DNA of 64,000 nt. Source: Allobosea sp. OK403 (GTDB lineage Bacteria; Pseudomonadota; Alphaproteobacteria; Rhizobiales; Beijerinckiaceae). The stretch lies in assembly GCF_900113835.1 (NCBI RefSeq), contig NZ_FOQV01000001.1, positions 62,001 through 126,000 of the forward strand. Direction: 5' to 3'. Position numbers and translations under genes: made by a program. Shown in pieces: positions 16,994 to 26,600 of the stretch. Within the stretch, counting starts at the first letter, position 1, and each line of letters starts with the position of its first letter. Below the pieces are notes generated by a model. That model did no database searches and was not told the origin of the DNA. It saw nothing but the letters and a program-made list of their open reading frames with translations.

Positions 16994-18385
16994 TTGAGTT
17001 CCGCCCCAGCCAAACCGCAGACAGCGGCCGAGCGCGTTGCTGCCCGGATGAAGGCGGCAAAGGCCGCGGAGGCAAGGGCTGCCGCCGAGGCAAAGGTTGC
17101 TGCCGCCGAGGCGAAGGCCCAGGCGCAGCTGCGCAAGGCCGAACCCGCGACCGAGGGCGACGGCAAATCGGACAAGGCCGGCAAGCGCGACAAGGCGGTA
17201 AAGCTTTCGCGGCCGGGCCGCCCGCGCTGGACCATGACAGTCGGGCCGGCGACGATCGCGCTTGTGCTCGTCGCCTTTGCGCTGCTGGCCGGCTGGGCCG
17301 CGATCGCGACCAGCGCCCTGATCTTCGGCGACAAGCTTTCGGCGCGCCTCGTCGCGCAGCAGAGCGACATGCAATTCGCCTATGAGCAGAAGCTCGTGGT
17401 CTTCCGTACCCAGCTCGACCGGTTCGCCCGGCAGACCCGATTGGAGCGTGACGGCGTCGAGGGGCGTATCGCCGATCTGATGCTGCGCCAGGCGGCGCTT
17501 GAGGCGCGCCAGGCGATGCTGACCGCGCTGGCCGACCAGACCCGCCTGCCCGACGGCGCGAGTCCGGTGAAGTTCGGCGAGGCTGGCGGGGCGCCGATCA
17601 AGGCGGCTTCGGTGCAGCGCGCGGCGCCTCAATCGACCTTCACCATCCTCGATCCGAGCTATCCCGCGCCCGAGCGCGTGACCTATCTCGAACATGCGAT
17701 CGACCGTTTCGAGAAGGTGCAGCTGGGTTCGCTCAACGGCCTGACGCAGCGCTCGCAATCGACCCTGCTGCAATTGCGTTCGGCTTTCTCCGAGGTCGGG
17801 CTCGACGCCGAGAAATTCGTGCCCACCGCTGCGCTCGTGCGTGGCCAGGTCGCCGATCTGCTGCCGGAGACCAAGGATTTCGGCGGCGGCCCGTTCGAGA
17901 GCAATGTCGCGCAGATCAGGCGCACGCTTTCGGTCCTGGGCCGGCTCAGGACGGCGGCGAACGCCGTGCCGTTCTTCCGGCCGATCCCGGGCAGCGCCGG
18001 GTTGATGACGAGTTCCTACGGCACGCGCTCCGATCCGTTCACCGGCGAGGCACGCTTCCATGCCGGCACGGATTTCCGCTCGCCGATCGGCGTTCCCGTC
18101 CATGCCGGAGGATCAGGCGTGGTGCAGACGGCAGGTGTCGGCGGCGGCTACGGCAATCTCGTCATCATCGATCATGGCAACGGCATCACCACGCGCTACG
18201 GCCATTTGTCGGCGATCAACGTCACGGTGGGCCAGCCCGTCGCGCTCGGCACGGTGGTCGGGCTGGTCGGCAGCACCGGGCGCTCGACGGGCCCGCATCT
18301 GCATTACGAGACGCGCATCAATGGCGAGCCCAACGACCCCACCCATTTCATCCGGGTGGGCGAGCGGATCTACGCGACCCAATAG
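16994..18385 (+). CDS. Membrane-anchored M23 (LytM) peptidoglycan endopeptidase
   Basis: A 463-residue protein: an Ala/Lys-rich cytoplasmic N-terminus (1-75), one membrane helix (about 80-105), a periplasmic helical/coiled-coil segment and a C-terminal M23 domain. Both zinc-site motifs are present (FHAGTDF and GPHLHYE) along with TSSYGTRSDPFTG, so it should be an active cross-link cleaving enzyme, probably in cell elongation or division. The start is TTG at 16994 with GGAGGAG eight bases upstream; no in-frame ATG competes. Confidence 0.9.
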   Translation: MSSAPAKPQTAAERVAARMKAAKAAEARAAAEAKVAAAEAKAQAQLRKAEPATEGDGKSDKAGKRDKAVKLSRPGRPRWTMTVGPATIALVLVAFALLAGWAAIATSALIFGDKLSARLVAQQSDMQFAYEQKLVVFRTQLDRFARQTRLERDGVEGRIADLMLRQAALEARQAMLTALADQTRLPDGASPVKFGEAGGAPIKAASVQRAAPQSTFTILDPSYPAPERVTYLEHAIDRFEKVQLGSLNGLTQRSQSTLLQLRSAFSEVGLDAEKFVPTAALVRGQVADLLPETKDFGGGPFESNVAQIRRTLSVLGRLRTAANAVPFFRPIPGSAGLMTSSYGTRSDPFTGEARFHAGTDFRSPIGVPVHAGGSGVVQTAGVGGGYGNLVIIDHGNGITTRYGHLSAINVTVGQPVALGTVVGLVGSTGRSTGPHLHYETRINGEPNDPTHFIRVGERIYATQ

Positions 18386-18452
18386 CCGCGTTTTTGCGTG
18401 TAGGCAGGTAGATTCCTGAGCGCGGGGCTCTCCGCGTGCCGCCGTAAAGCTT

Positions 18453-18477
18453 CAGCCCCGGATATGATCCGGGGCTG
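18453..18477. terminator. Perfect hairpin between convergent genes
   Basis: Arms CAGCCCCGGAT / ATCCGGGGCTG (11 base pairs) with an ATG loop. It lies 67 bases after the M23 stop and 24 bases beyond the stop of the leftward gene, so it can terminate transcription from both sides. It lacks a strong T run on either strand. Confidence 0.6.
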
Positions 18478-18501
18478 CGATGTTTCGTGCAGTGACTGAA
18501 C

Positions 18502-18981
18502 TCAGCTCTTGAGCTTGGTGTTGCACTGGCTCCAGTAGCCGCCGCCCTTCTCGATCCATTTCAGCTCGCCATTGGCATTGGCGACCTTGTTGGCGTTGTA
18601 CTGGTCGACGCAGGTCTTGAGCCGGGCCTTGCCGGGCGATTCCTCGGAGTATTTCGGCGCGACGACCTTGGGGAAGACCGCAGCCTTGGCGCGTGCGGGC
18701 GCTGCCGCCGGCTTTTGCCCGGGTGCCGTCGCGGCGGGCGTAGCCGCTGGCGCCGGTGCGGGGTCAGTGACTGCTGCTGCGGCATCGTTGTCGGAGGCGT
18801 CGTCGTCGCCGCATTGAGCCTTGCGGAAATCGTTCCACTTCTGGCCCTTCAGCGTATTGGCCTTCTTGGCATCCTGATACTTCGCGCTGCATTCCTTCAT
18901 CGTCAGCGCCGAGGCCGGCGTGGCGAAGACGGATGCGACAGCGATGGCGGAAGCGGATGCGACGATCAAAGTCCTCAGCAT
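18502..18981 (-). CDS. Small secreted protein with two Cys-flanked repeats (PsiF-like)
   Basis: A 159-residue exported protein with signal peptide ending near ATPASA. After it come two similar blocks separated by a 75-residue Ala/Pro linker: the first has MKECSAKYQDAKKANTLKG..WNDFRKAQC, the second LKTCVDQYNANKVANANG then YWSQC. Each block carries a Cys pair and a Lys/Asn-rich helix, recalling PsiF repeats. Function unknown; exported proteins of this layout are common in Rhizobiales. Convergent with the M23 gene. Confidence 0.75.
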   Translation of the reverse strand: MLRTLIVASASAIAVASVFATPASALTMKECSAKYQDAKKANTLKGQKWNDFRKAQCGDDDASDNDAAAAVTDPAPAPAATPAATAPGQKPAAAPARAKAAVFPKVVAPKYSEESPGKARLKTCVDQYNANKVANANGELKWIEKGGGYWSQCNTKLKS

Positions 18982-19159
18982 TGCGTTCTCCCTGACATTG
19001 CCCTTAGCGGGTGCTTGATTAAAATCCTAATTGCTCTTCGTTTCAAGCCCGTTGTCGGATGAGCAGCCATGGCTTAGCGGTTGGAATATCGGCGTTTCCC
19101 AGCCGGGCACCATGCGGGCATGATGCAAGCGGACATGATAATTGCGGAGCGCGTTTCCA

Positions 19160-20545
19160 ATGAGCGACCAGCCACTCTGGGCCCTGAGCGCCGGGCAACT
19201 CGCGCAGGCTTTCGCAGCGGATAGCGCCACGCCGGTCCAGGCGCTGGAAGCGGTTCTGGCGCGCCATGACGCCGTCAATCCGCGTCTCAACGCCGTCGTC
19301 ACGCTCGACCGGGCGGGCGCGCAGGCGGCGGCGCGGGCCAGCGCCGGCCGCTGGGCCCGTGGCGAAGCGCTCGGGCTCCTCGACGGCGTCCCGCTGACGA
19401 TCAAGGACAACATCCTGACCGCTGGCCTGCGCAGCACCTGGGGTAGCGCTTGCTACGCCGATTTCGTGCCGGAGCGCGACGAGACGCCGGTCGCCCGTCT
19501 GCGCGCGGCAGGGGCCGTCATCCTCGGCAAGACCAATGTGCCGGAATTCACCGTGCAGGGCGTCACCGACAACGCGCTCTTCGGCCCGACGCGCAATCCG
19601 TGGAACCCGGGCCTCACGCCTGGCGGGTCGAGCGGCGGGGCGGTTGCGGCCGTGGCATCGGGTATCGGGCCGCTAGCGCTGTGCACCGATGGCGGCGGCT
19701 CGATCCGCCGGCCGGCGGCGCATGCGGGGCTGGTCGGCCTCAAGCCCTCGCGCGGGCTGGTGCCGCGCCGGCATGGCTTTCCCGCGATCCTCGACGCTTT
19801 CGAGGTGGTAGGGCCGGTCGGGCGCTGTGTCGGCGACGTCCGCGCGATGCTGCGCATCATCGCCGGCACAGGGGAGGTGTCCACGCCACCCGTTGCTCAG
19901 CGGATCGCCTTCATCCCTCGCTTTGGCGAGGCACCGGTCGATCCGGCGATCGCTGCCAGCGTCGCCGGGGCGGCCGAGCGCTTCGCCGGGCTCGGCCATG
20001 CCGTCGAGCGCCTGGGTGATTTCACCCTGGCCGAGCCGGTCAACGCGATCTGGTCGATCGTCAGCGAAGCCGGTGTGGCCTGGCTGCTCGACGCGCATCT
20101 CAAGCTCGGGCGGGACGCACCCGTACAGCCCGGGATCGCCGCCATGGCCGAACGCGGCCGCAACCACTCGGCCAGCGACTATCTCGGCATGCTGCGGACG
20201 CTCGAGGCAGCCGGTGAGGCGTTCGAGGCGCTCTTCTCCCGCTTCGACCTGCTGCTGATGCCGGCGACGGCGGCGCAGCCCTGGCCGGTCGGGCAGACGC
20301 ACCCCGATGTGATCGACGGCCAATCGGTCGGCCCGCGCGGCCACGCGGTCTTCACCGCCTTCGCCAATGCGCTGGGATTGCCGGGGCTGACCTTGCCGGC
20401 GAGGCCGGACCGGGACGGTATGCCGATCGGCTTCCAGCTGATCGGGCCGCAAGGCGCCGATGATCGCCTGCTGGCGCTGGGGGCGGCCTATGAGCAGGCG
20501 TTCGGCGGGTTTCCGATGCCGGTGCTTGCCGGAGATCTGGGCTGA
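19160..20545 (+). CDS. Amidase-signature family hydrolase
   Basis: A 461-residue cytoplasmic enzyme of the AS/GatA family. The Ser-cisSer-Lys triad is visible: Lys in LTIKDNI, the Ser-rich motif TPGGSSGGAVAAVASG and CTDGGGSIRRPAAHAGLVGLKPSRG. It should hydrolyse an amide or act on an aryl/alkyl amide; it is not evidently GatA since gatB/gatC are absent and it stands alone. The ATG at 19160 (start of MSDQPLW) is preferred over a TTG six codons upstream. Confidence 0.88.
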   Translation: MSDQPLWALSAGQLAQAFAADSATPVQALEAVLARHDAVNPRLNAVVTLDRAGAQAAARASAGRWARGEALGLLDGVPLTIKDNILTAGLRSTWGSACYADFVPERDETPVARLRAAGAVILGKTNVPEFTVQGVTDNALFGPTRNPWNPGLTPGGSSGGAVAAVASGIGPLALCTDGGGSIRRPAAHAGLVGLKPSRGLVPRRHGFPAILDAFEVVGPVGRCVGDVRAMLRIIAGTGEVSTPPVAQRIAFIPRFGEAPVDPAIAASVAGAAERFAGLGHAVERLGDFTLAEPVNAIWSIVSEAGVAWLLDAHLKLGRDAPVQPGIAAMAERGRNHSASDYLGMLRTLEAAGEAFEALFSRFDLLLMPATAAQPWPVGQTHPDVIDGQSVGPRGHAVFTAFANALGLPGLTLPARPDRDGMPIGFQLIGPQGADDRLLALGAAYEQAFGGFPMPVLAGDLG

Positions 20546-20573
20546 CTTAGCCTGTCTGTTCTCGGAACTACCG

Positions 20574-20680
20574 CGTCATCCTGGACAAGCGGCGAAGCCG
20601 CGCAGCTCCGGGATTCATCGGAGGGCTCCGGAGTCCTCCGATGGATCCCGGGACGAGCTTTGCTCGCCCAGGATGACGGG
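20574..20680. repeat. Imperfect palindromic repeat, GTCATCC family
   Basis: Outer arms CGTCATCCTGG / CCAGGATGACG enclose a nested pair (CGGAGGGCTCCGGAGTCCTCCG and flanking GGATTCATC / GATGGATCC). It lies between the convergent amidase and carboxypeptidase genes. It belongs to the same family as 22255-22375 and 46532-46587. Confidence 0.7.
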
Positions 20681-20698
20681 GCGTTGCTTGAGCGCGAG

Positions 20699-22195
20699 CT
20701 ACGCAGCCGCCGTGCCATAGCGCCGGCGCAGATGCGCCTTGAACACGCCGGCGTCGAGCGGGCGGCCGGTGGCGCGCGTCAGCAGTTCGTCGGTCTCGTA
20801 GAGGCTGCCCTGGCTATGGATATGGCTGCGCAGCCAGCCGACCAGAGGCGAGAAGTCGCCGCGCCCGATCGAAGGCAGGATCTCGGGCTCGGCCTTGCAG
20901 GCGGCCTCGAAAATCTGCGCCGCCGTCATCGCGCCCAGCGTATAGGTCGGGAAATAGCCCCAGCCGCCGCTCGGCCAATGCACGTCCTGCAGGCAGCCAC
21001 GGCGGTCGTCGGGCGGGGTTACGCCAAGCAGCGCCTTCATGCCGGCGTTCCAGGCGAAGGGCAGTTCCGAGAGCGGCATCTCGTCGGCGATCAGCGCCTT
21101 CTCCAGCCGGTAGCGCAGGATGACATGGGCCGGATAGGTCACCTCGTCGGCGTCGACGCGGATGAAGCCGGCCTCGACCTTGGTGTAGCGCGCCAGCAGG
21201 GCCTCCTGCTCCCAGGCCGGGCCCGAGCCGCCAAAAGCCTCGCGCATCAAGGGCGCGGCGAAGCGGATGAACGGGGCGGAGCGGCAGGCCTGCATCTCGA
21301 CCAGGAGTGACTGGCTTTCATGCAGGCTCATGCCGCGCGCCTGACCGACAGGCTGGCTCATATAGGCTTGCGGCCGGCCCTGCTCGTAAAGCGCATGGCC
21401 GGTCTCGTGCAGCACGCCCATCAAGGCCTTGGCGAAATCGCTCTCGTCATAGCGCGTGGTGATGCGGACATCATTGTCGGCCCCGCCGCAGAACGGGTGC
21501 GTCGACACGTCAAGCCGGCCGCGCTCGAAATCATAGCCCAGCGCCGCCATCATCTTGAGGCCGAGCGCCCGCTGCTTCTCGATCGCGAACGGGCCCTGCG
21601 GCTCCGGCGTTTTGGGCCGGCGTGCCTGGAGCGCCAGGACCTCCTGCGTGAAGCCAGGCAGGAAGCTGGCGAGATCGTCGAACAAGGCGTCGATCTTCTC
21701 CGAGCGCCCGCCGGGCTCGTAGTCGTTCAAGAGCGCGTCATAGGGGGAAAGGCCGAGCTTTTCGCCCTTCGCCTGGCCGATCTGGCGCTGCAGGTTCAAG
21801 ACCTCGCTCAGGAACGGCAGGAGCCCGGCGAAATCAGAGTCCGTGCGTGCCTGCCGCCAGCGCATCTCGCAGACCGAGATCGCCTTGCTCGACGCCTCCA
21901 CCAGATCGGCCGGCAGCGCAGTCTGAACCGTCCAGAGCCGCCTGATCTCGCGCAGATTGGCGCGCTCCCAGGGACCGAGCCCGTCATCGGCCTCGGCCGC
22001 GCCCAGCCAGTCGCCGATGCGCGGCTCGACCACCATGCCATGGCGCAGCACGTCGAGCAGGGCCATGCTCTCGGCCCGCGTAGCGGCGGCGCCGGTCGGC
22101 ATCATCGCGGCATTGTCCCAGCTCAGGATGCCGATGGCGTTGGACAGCGCGGCGATGCGGCCGAAATGATTGGCAAGCTCGGAATAGGCGGTCAT
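20699..22195 (-). CDS. M32-family metallocarboxypeptidase
   Basis: A 498-residue enzyme with the M32 zinc motif HETGH in GVLHETGHALYEQGRP, and the family stretches ILSWDNAAMMP, DVSTHPFCGG, DVRITTRYDE and MSLHESQSLL. M32 enzymes trim C-terminal residues from peptides in the cytoplasm. The start at 22195 (MTAYSEL) matches the usual N-terminus; an extension of 26 codons upstream looks non-coding and overlaps no good ribosome site. Confidence 0.9.
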   Translation of the reverse strand: MTAYSELANHFGRIAALSNAIGILSWDNAAMMPTGAAATRAESMALLDVLRHGMVVEPRIGDWLGAAEADDGLGPWERANLREIRRLWTVQTALPADLVEASSKAISVCEMRWRQARTDSDFAGLLPFLSEVLNLQRQIGQAKGEKLGLSPYDALLNDYEPGGRSEKIDALFDDLASFLPGFTQEVLALQARRPKTPEPQGPFAIEKQRALGLKMMAALGYDFERGRLDVSTHPFCGGADNDVRITTRYDESDFAKALMGVLHETGHALYEQGRPQAYMSQPVGQARGMSLHESQSLLVEMQACRSAPFIRFAAPLMREAFGGSGPAWEQEALLARYTKVEAGFIRVDADEVTYPAHVILRYRLEKALIADEMPLSELPFAWNAGMKALLGVTPPDDRRGCLQDVHWPSGGWGYFPTYTLGAMTAAQIFEAACKAEPEILPSIGRGDFSPLVGWLRSHIHSQGSLYETDELLTRATGRPLDAGVFKAHLRRRYGTAAA

Positions 22196-22254
22196 GTGTG
22201 TCCGTTGTCTTTGAGCTGGGAGCGATCGGATGCTCTTGGGAACTGAATAACGAT

Positions 22255-22375
22255 ACGCCGTCATCCCGGACAAGCCGCGTAAGCGGCGCAGATCCGGGAT
22301 CCATTCCTGAGCCTTCTTTGAGTAGGTTCAGGAATGGATCCCGGGTCTCCCTGCGGTCGCCCGGGATGACGGCGT
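22255..22375. repeat. Nested palindromic repeat, GTCATCCC family
   Basis: Outer perfect 15-base arms ACGCCGTCATCCCGG (22255-22269) and CCGGGATGACGGCGT (22361-22375), with a second inner pair GGGATCCATTCCTGA / TTCAGGAATGGATCCC. It lies between the ene-reductase stop and the carboxypeptidase start, so it would form a large structure in the carboxypeptidase leader or between transcripts. Confidence 0.8.
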
Positions 22376-22398
22376 GTTTGGTTTCAGGTCGTCGTGAC

Positions 22399-23490
22399 TT
22401 ACCCGAACAGGCTTTTGTATTGGCGCGGCTGGGAGCGCAGATATTGCGAGGGCGGCTTCACGGTTGCGCCGAGCTGGGCGGCGGCGTGCCAGGGCCAGCG
22501 TGGGTCATAGAGCATGCCACGCGCCAGCGCGACGAAGTCGGCGTCGCCCGTGCCGATGATCGCCTCGGCCTGGTCGGCTTCCGTGATCAGCCCGACCGCG
22601 ATGGTCGGCAGGCCTGTCGCCTGCTTCACGGCACGCGCCAACGGAACCTGGTAGCTCGGGCCGAGCGGGATTTTCTGCGCGGCTGAAAGGCCGCCGCCCG
22701 AGACGTCGATGAAGCTGCAGCCGCGCGCCTGCAAGGCGGTGGCGAAGGTGATCGTCTGCTCGATATTCCAGCCGCCCTCGACCCAATCCGTGCCGGAGAC
22801 GCGGATGCCGACGGGAAGGGAAGACGGCACCGCCGCCTTGACCGCCTCGAACACCGCGAGCGGGAAGCGCATGCGGTTCTCCAGCGAGCCGCCATAGGCG
22901 TCCTCGCGCCGGTTGGAGAGCGGCGAGAGGAACTGGTGCAGCAGATAGCCATGGGCCCCGTGGAGCTCGATCGCATCGAGGCCGAGCCTGACCGAGCGCT
23001 TGGCGGCAAGCGCGAAGCTCTCGACGAGCCGGGCGATCTCATCGGCCGTCAGGGCGTGGGGAGCCCGGGCGTGGCCTTCGAAGGCGACAGTCGACGGGGC
23101 GACCGTCTGCCAGCCGCCCTGGTCGAGGCCGAGTTGGCCGCCGCCCGCCCAGGGCTGTGCCACCGAGGCCTTGCGGCCGGCATGGCCGAGCTGGATGCCG
23201 ATCGGCATCTGCGAATGCGCACGCACGGCGGCGAGCACCTTGGCCAGCGCGGCTTCGGTCTCATCCGACCAGAGGCCGAGATCGAACGGGCTGATCCGGC
23301 CTTCCGGCTCGACTGCCGTCGCTTCCAGAAAGAGCAGCCCGGCTCCCGACAAGGCGAGATGACCGAGATGGATGATGTGCCAGTCGGTCGCGCGGCCGTC
23401 CTCGGCCGAATACTGGCACATCGGGGCAATGACGATGCGATTGGCGAGGGTGAGTTCGCCGAGCGTGTAGGGGCTGAAGAGCTGGCTCAT
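22399..23490 (-). CDS. Old yellow enzyme family ene-reductase (YqjM/NamA type)
   Basis: A 363-residue FMN TIM-barrel oxidoreductase. Features: NRIVIAPMCQYSA with the YqjM-specific Cys, QLGHAGRKAS, ELHGAHGYLLHQFLSPLSNRREDAYGG, DVSGGG, and ALARGMLYDPRWP near the end. The family reduces activated C=C bonds with NADPH and often serves in electrophile detoxification. The start at 23490 fits the family N-terminus. A 16-base tandem repeat lies in its leader. Confidence 0.92.
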   Translation of the reverse strand: MSQLFSPYTLGELTLANRIVIAPMCQYSAEDGRATDWHIIHLGHLALSGAGLLFLEATAVEPEGRISPFDLGLWSDETEAALAKVLAAVRAHSQMPIGIQLGHAGRKASVAQPWAGGGQLGLDQGGWQTVAPSTVAFEGHARAPHALTADEIARLVESFALAAKRSVRLGLDAIELHGAHGYLLHQFLSPLSNRREDAYGGSLENRMRFPLAVFEAVKAAVPSSLPVGIRVSGTDWVEGGWNIEQTITFATALQARGCSFIDVSGGGLSAAQKIPLGPSYQVPLARAVKQATGLPTIAVGLITEADQAEAIIGTGDADFVALARGMLYDPRWPWHAAAQLGATVKPPSQYLRSQPRQYKSLFG

Positions 23491-23507
23491 CGTGGTCGGT
23501 TCGCCTT

Positions 23508-23550
23508 GAATGGGCAGGGTTTGGAATGGGCAGGGTTTGGAATGGGCAAG
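23508..23550. repeat. 16-base tandem repeat in the ene-reductase leader
   Basis: GAATGGGCAGGGTTTG occurs at 23508-23523 and 23524-23539 with a partial third copy to 23550. The array starts 17 bases upstream of the start codon of the leftward ene-reductase gene, where a change in copy number could alter leader length or promoter spacing. Confidence 0.85.
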
Positions 23551-23673
23551 TTCGTCTGTGTCTCCGCCAAGTCTAGCCGCAGCGCAGCATGCCTGGCCAT
23601 GCGCAAGCCTGCACGCGGCGGGCGCTGCAAACGCAAGTGACAGCCCGGTCCGGAAGGCGGCGGGAGGCGCTTC

Positions 23674-26600
23674 TCAATCCAGGATCGAGCCGAGGATCTT
23701 CTCCAGCGCGTGCAGCCGATAGGGCTTTCTCAGCAGCGCGGTGCGGGCCGCGCCTTCGAAACCCTCGACCTGGTCGCGGCCCGTGGCGAAGATGATGGCG
23801 AGCTCGGGCTTCAATGCGCGTAAGCGGTGCGCCAGTTCGCTGCCCGAAATATCGGGCAGGCCGATATCCGTCAGCAGGATGTCGACATTGCGACCCGTCG
23901 CGATCTCGAGCGCTTTCAGCCCGTTCTCCGCCTCGAGGGCGACATGGCCGAGATCCTGGACCATGTCGGCGGTGTCCATGCGGATGATGGCGTCGTCCTC
24001 GCAGACGAGCACGGTCAGGTTGCTCCGGCGCGCCGGCTCCGGCACCGGGGCGGCCGCAGCCTGCAACGCCGCCTTCTGCGCTGCGCTTTTCGGCTGGGGC
24101 CGGACGGTCTCATAGGACGGCGTCTTGCCGTCCTGCACCAGAACCTGGCGGATCTTCCGCGCCAACGCCTCGCGCCCATAGGGCTTCGAGAGCAGGTTGA
24201 CGCCCTCGTCGAGTCGCCCGCCATGGACGATCGAGTTCTCGGTATAGCCGGAGGTGAACAGCACGCTGAGCTGGGGCAGCCGCTCCTTGGCCTTGCGCGC
24301 CAGATCCGGGCTCTTCAGCGGGCCCGGCATGACGACATCGGTGAAGAGCAGGTCGATCGCGACCCCGCTCTCGACGACCGCGAGCGCGCTCTGGGCGTCG
24401 GGCGCCTTCAGCACGCGATAGCCGAGCTCGCCCAATAGCGCGATCACGGTCTCGCGCACCGCCTCGTCATCCTCGACGACGAGGATGGTCTCGCTGCCGC
24501 CGGTGACCGGGCCTGCGTCCTTCTCGACCAGCATGTCCTCAGTCTGGAGCGAGCGCGGCAGATAGAGCTTGATCGTCGTGCCCCGCCCGGGCTCGCTATA
24601 GACCTTCACATGGCCGCCGGACTGCTTGACGAAGCCATAGACCATGGACAAGCCGAGACCGGTGCCCTTGCCCTGCGGCTTGGTCGAGAAGAACGGCTCG
24701 AAGATCTGGTCCATCACCTCGCGGCTCATGCCCGAGCCGGTGTCGGTGACCGAGATCTGGACATATTGCCCCGCAGCGACGTCGCGATGGGCGCCGCTAT
24801 AGGCGTCGTCGAGGAAGGCGTTGCCGGCCTCGATCGTCAATCGGCCCTGGCCATCCATGGCGTCGCGCGAGTTGATCGCGAGGTTGAGGATGGCATTCTC
24901 GACATTGGCCGGGTCGACCAGCGTGTGCCACAGCCCGCCGACGATGATGCTCTCGATCTCGATCGCGTCGCCCAAAGTGCGCCGCAGCAGGTCGTCCATA
25001 TCGCGGATCAGGCGGCCGACATTGACGACCTTGGGCTCCAGCGGCTGGCGGCGGCCGAAGGCGAGCAGTTGGGCTGCGAGCTTGGAGCCGCGCGCGACGC
25101 CCGCCATGGCGTTGTCGACGCGCTTTTCGGCTTTCTCGTCGCCAGCGATTTCCCGCGACAGCAATTGCAGGTTGCCGCTGATCACCTGCAGCAGATTGTT
25201 GAAGTCATGGGCGATGCCGCCGGTCAGATTGCCGATGGCTTCCATCTTCTGGCTGTGGCGCAGCGCCTCCTCGGCCTTGGCGAGTTCGGCGGTGCGGGCG
25301 GCGACGCGCTCCTCCAGCGTATCGGCGAGGTCCGCGAGCGCGGCTTCCGCCGTCTTCTGCGCGTCGATGTCGGTGTTGGTGCCGACCCAGCGCGTGATCG
25401 CGCCGCGCTCGTCATGGGCGGGCACCGCACGGGCGATGTGCCAGCGAAACGTGCCGTCCTGGCGGCGAAGCCTGAATTCGGTCTCGTAGGGTATCCCGTC
25501 GCGCCGGGCATTCTCCCAGGAGGCGGCAGCGCTCGCCACATCCTCGGGATGGACCATCGCCATCCAGGCCTCGCCGTCGAGCGTGCCAGGGGCTGCTCCG
25601 GTGAAGGCGTAGATGCGCTCGTTGAACCAGTCGAGCTGGCCGTCGGGCCTGGCGGTCCAGACATGGTTCGGCATGGATTGCGAAAGCGTGCGGAAGCGCG
25701 CCTCGCTTTCCCTGAGCGCGGCTTCCGCCCGCTTGCGGCCGGTGATGTCGAGGAACAGCACCGAGAAGCGGTCCGGCCCGATGCGCCTTGCCCGCGCCTC
25801 GAACCAGCGATGCTTCATCGATGGGACATTGATCTCGTAGCGCGCCGGCTTGCCGGTCTCGAGCACGATGGCATAGGTCGTGATCAGCTCCGGCGGCAGG
25901 TTCGGGATGATCTCACTGACATTGCGGCCGATCGCATCGGCCATCCTGACATCGGTGCGCGCCTCAAAGGCGGGGTTCATCTCGACGAAGCGGAAATCGA
26001 CCATCGTCCCGGCGGCGTCGCGCACCGCCTCGGCGATGAAGAACCCCTCCTGCATCTGCTCGAACAGATTGCGCCAGCGCGCCTCGCTGGCGCGCAGCGC
26101 GTCCTCGGCCGCCTTGCGCGGCGTGATGTCGAAGCAGACGCCGACGAAACGGCGCTGCCCGCTCTCGGGCGTCGAGACCGCCTCGCCCTGTCGCGCGATC
26201 CAGCGGATCTCTCCAGTGGCGGGGTCGAAGCGGCGATATTCCACATAGGCGAGGGGATTGGCCCCGGTCAGGCGCGGCGACCCCGAGAGGGCGCGGTCAT
26301 CGGGATGCAGCAGGCTGACGAGCAGATCATCGGTGACCTGCACGTCCGGCGGCATGCCCCAAATGCGACGATATTCGTCGGAGACGTCGAGCAGGCCGCT
26401 TTCGGGATACCATTCGAAGACGCCGACGCCGCTGGCCTCCTGCGCGATCTTGAGCCGCTGTTCGGTGCGGACACGCTCGGTGGTCTCGATGACCAGGGCG
26501 AAGACGCCGGCCGGGCGACCGTCCTCGCCGAGGATCGGCATATAGTCGAGGTCGAGCCAGCAATCCTCCGGCACGCCGCGGCGGTTCAAAGCGAGGCGCT

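Noticed and set aside
16693-17370. Minus-strand open frame opposite the start of the M23 gene
   Set aside because: Antisense to the Ala-rich N-terminus of the M23 protein; no signal or domain is seen.
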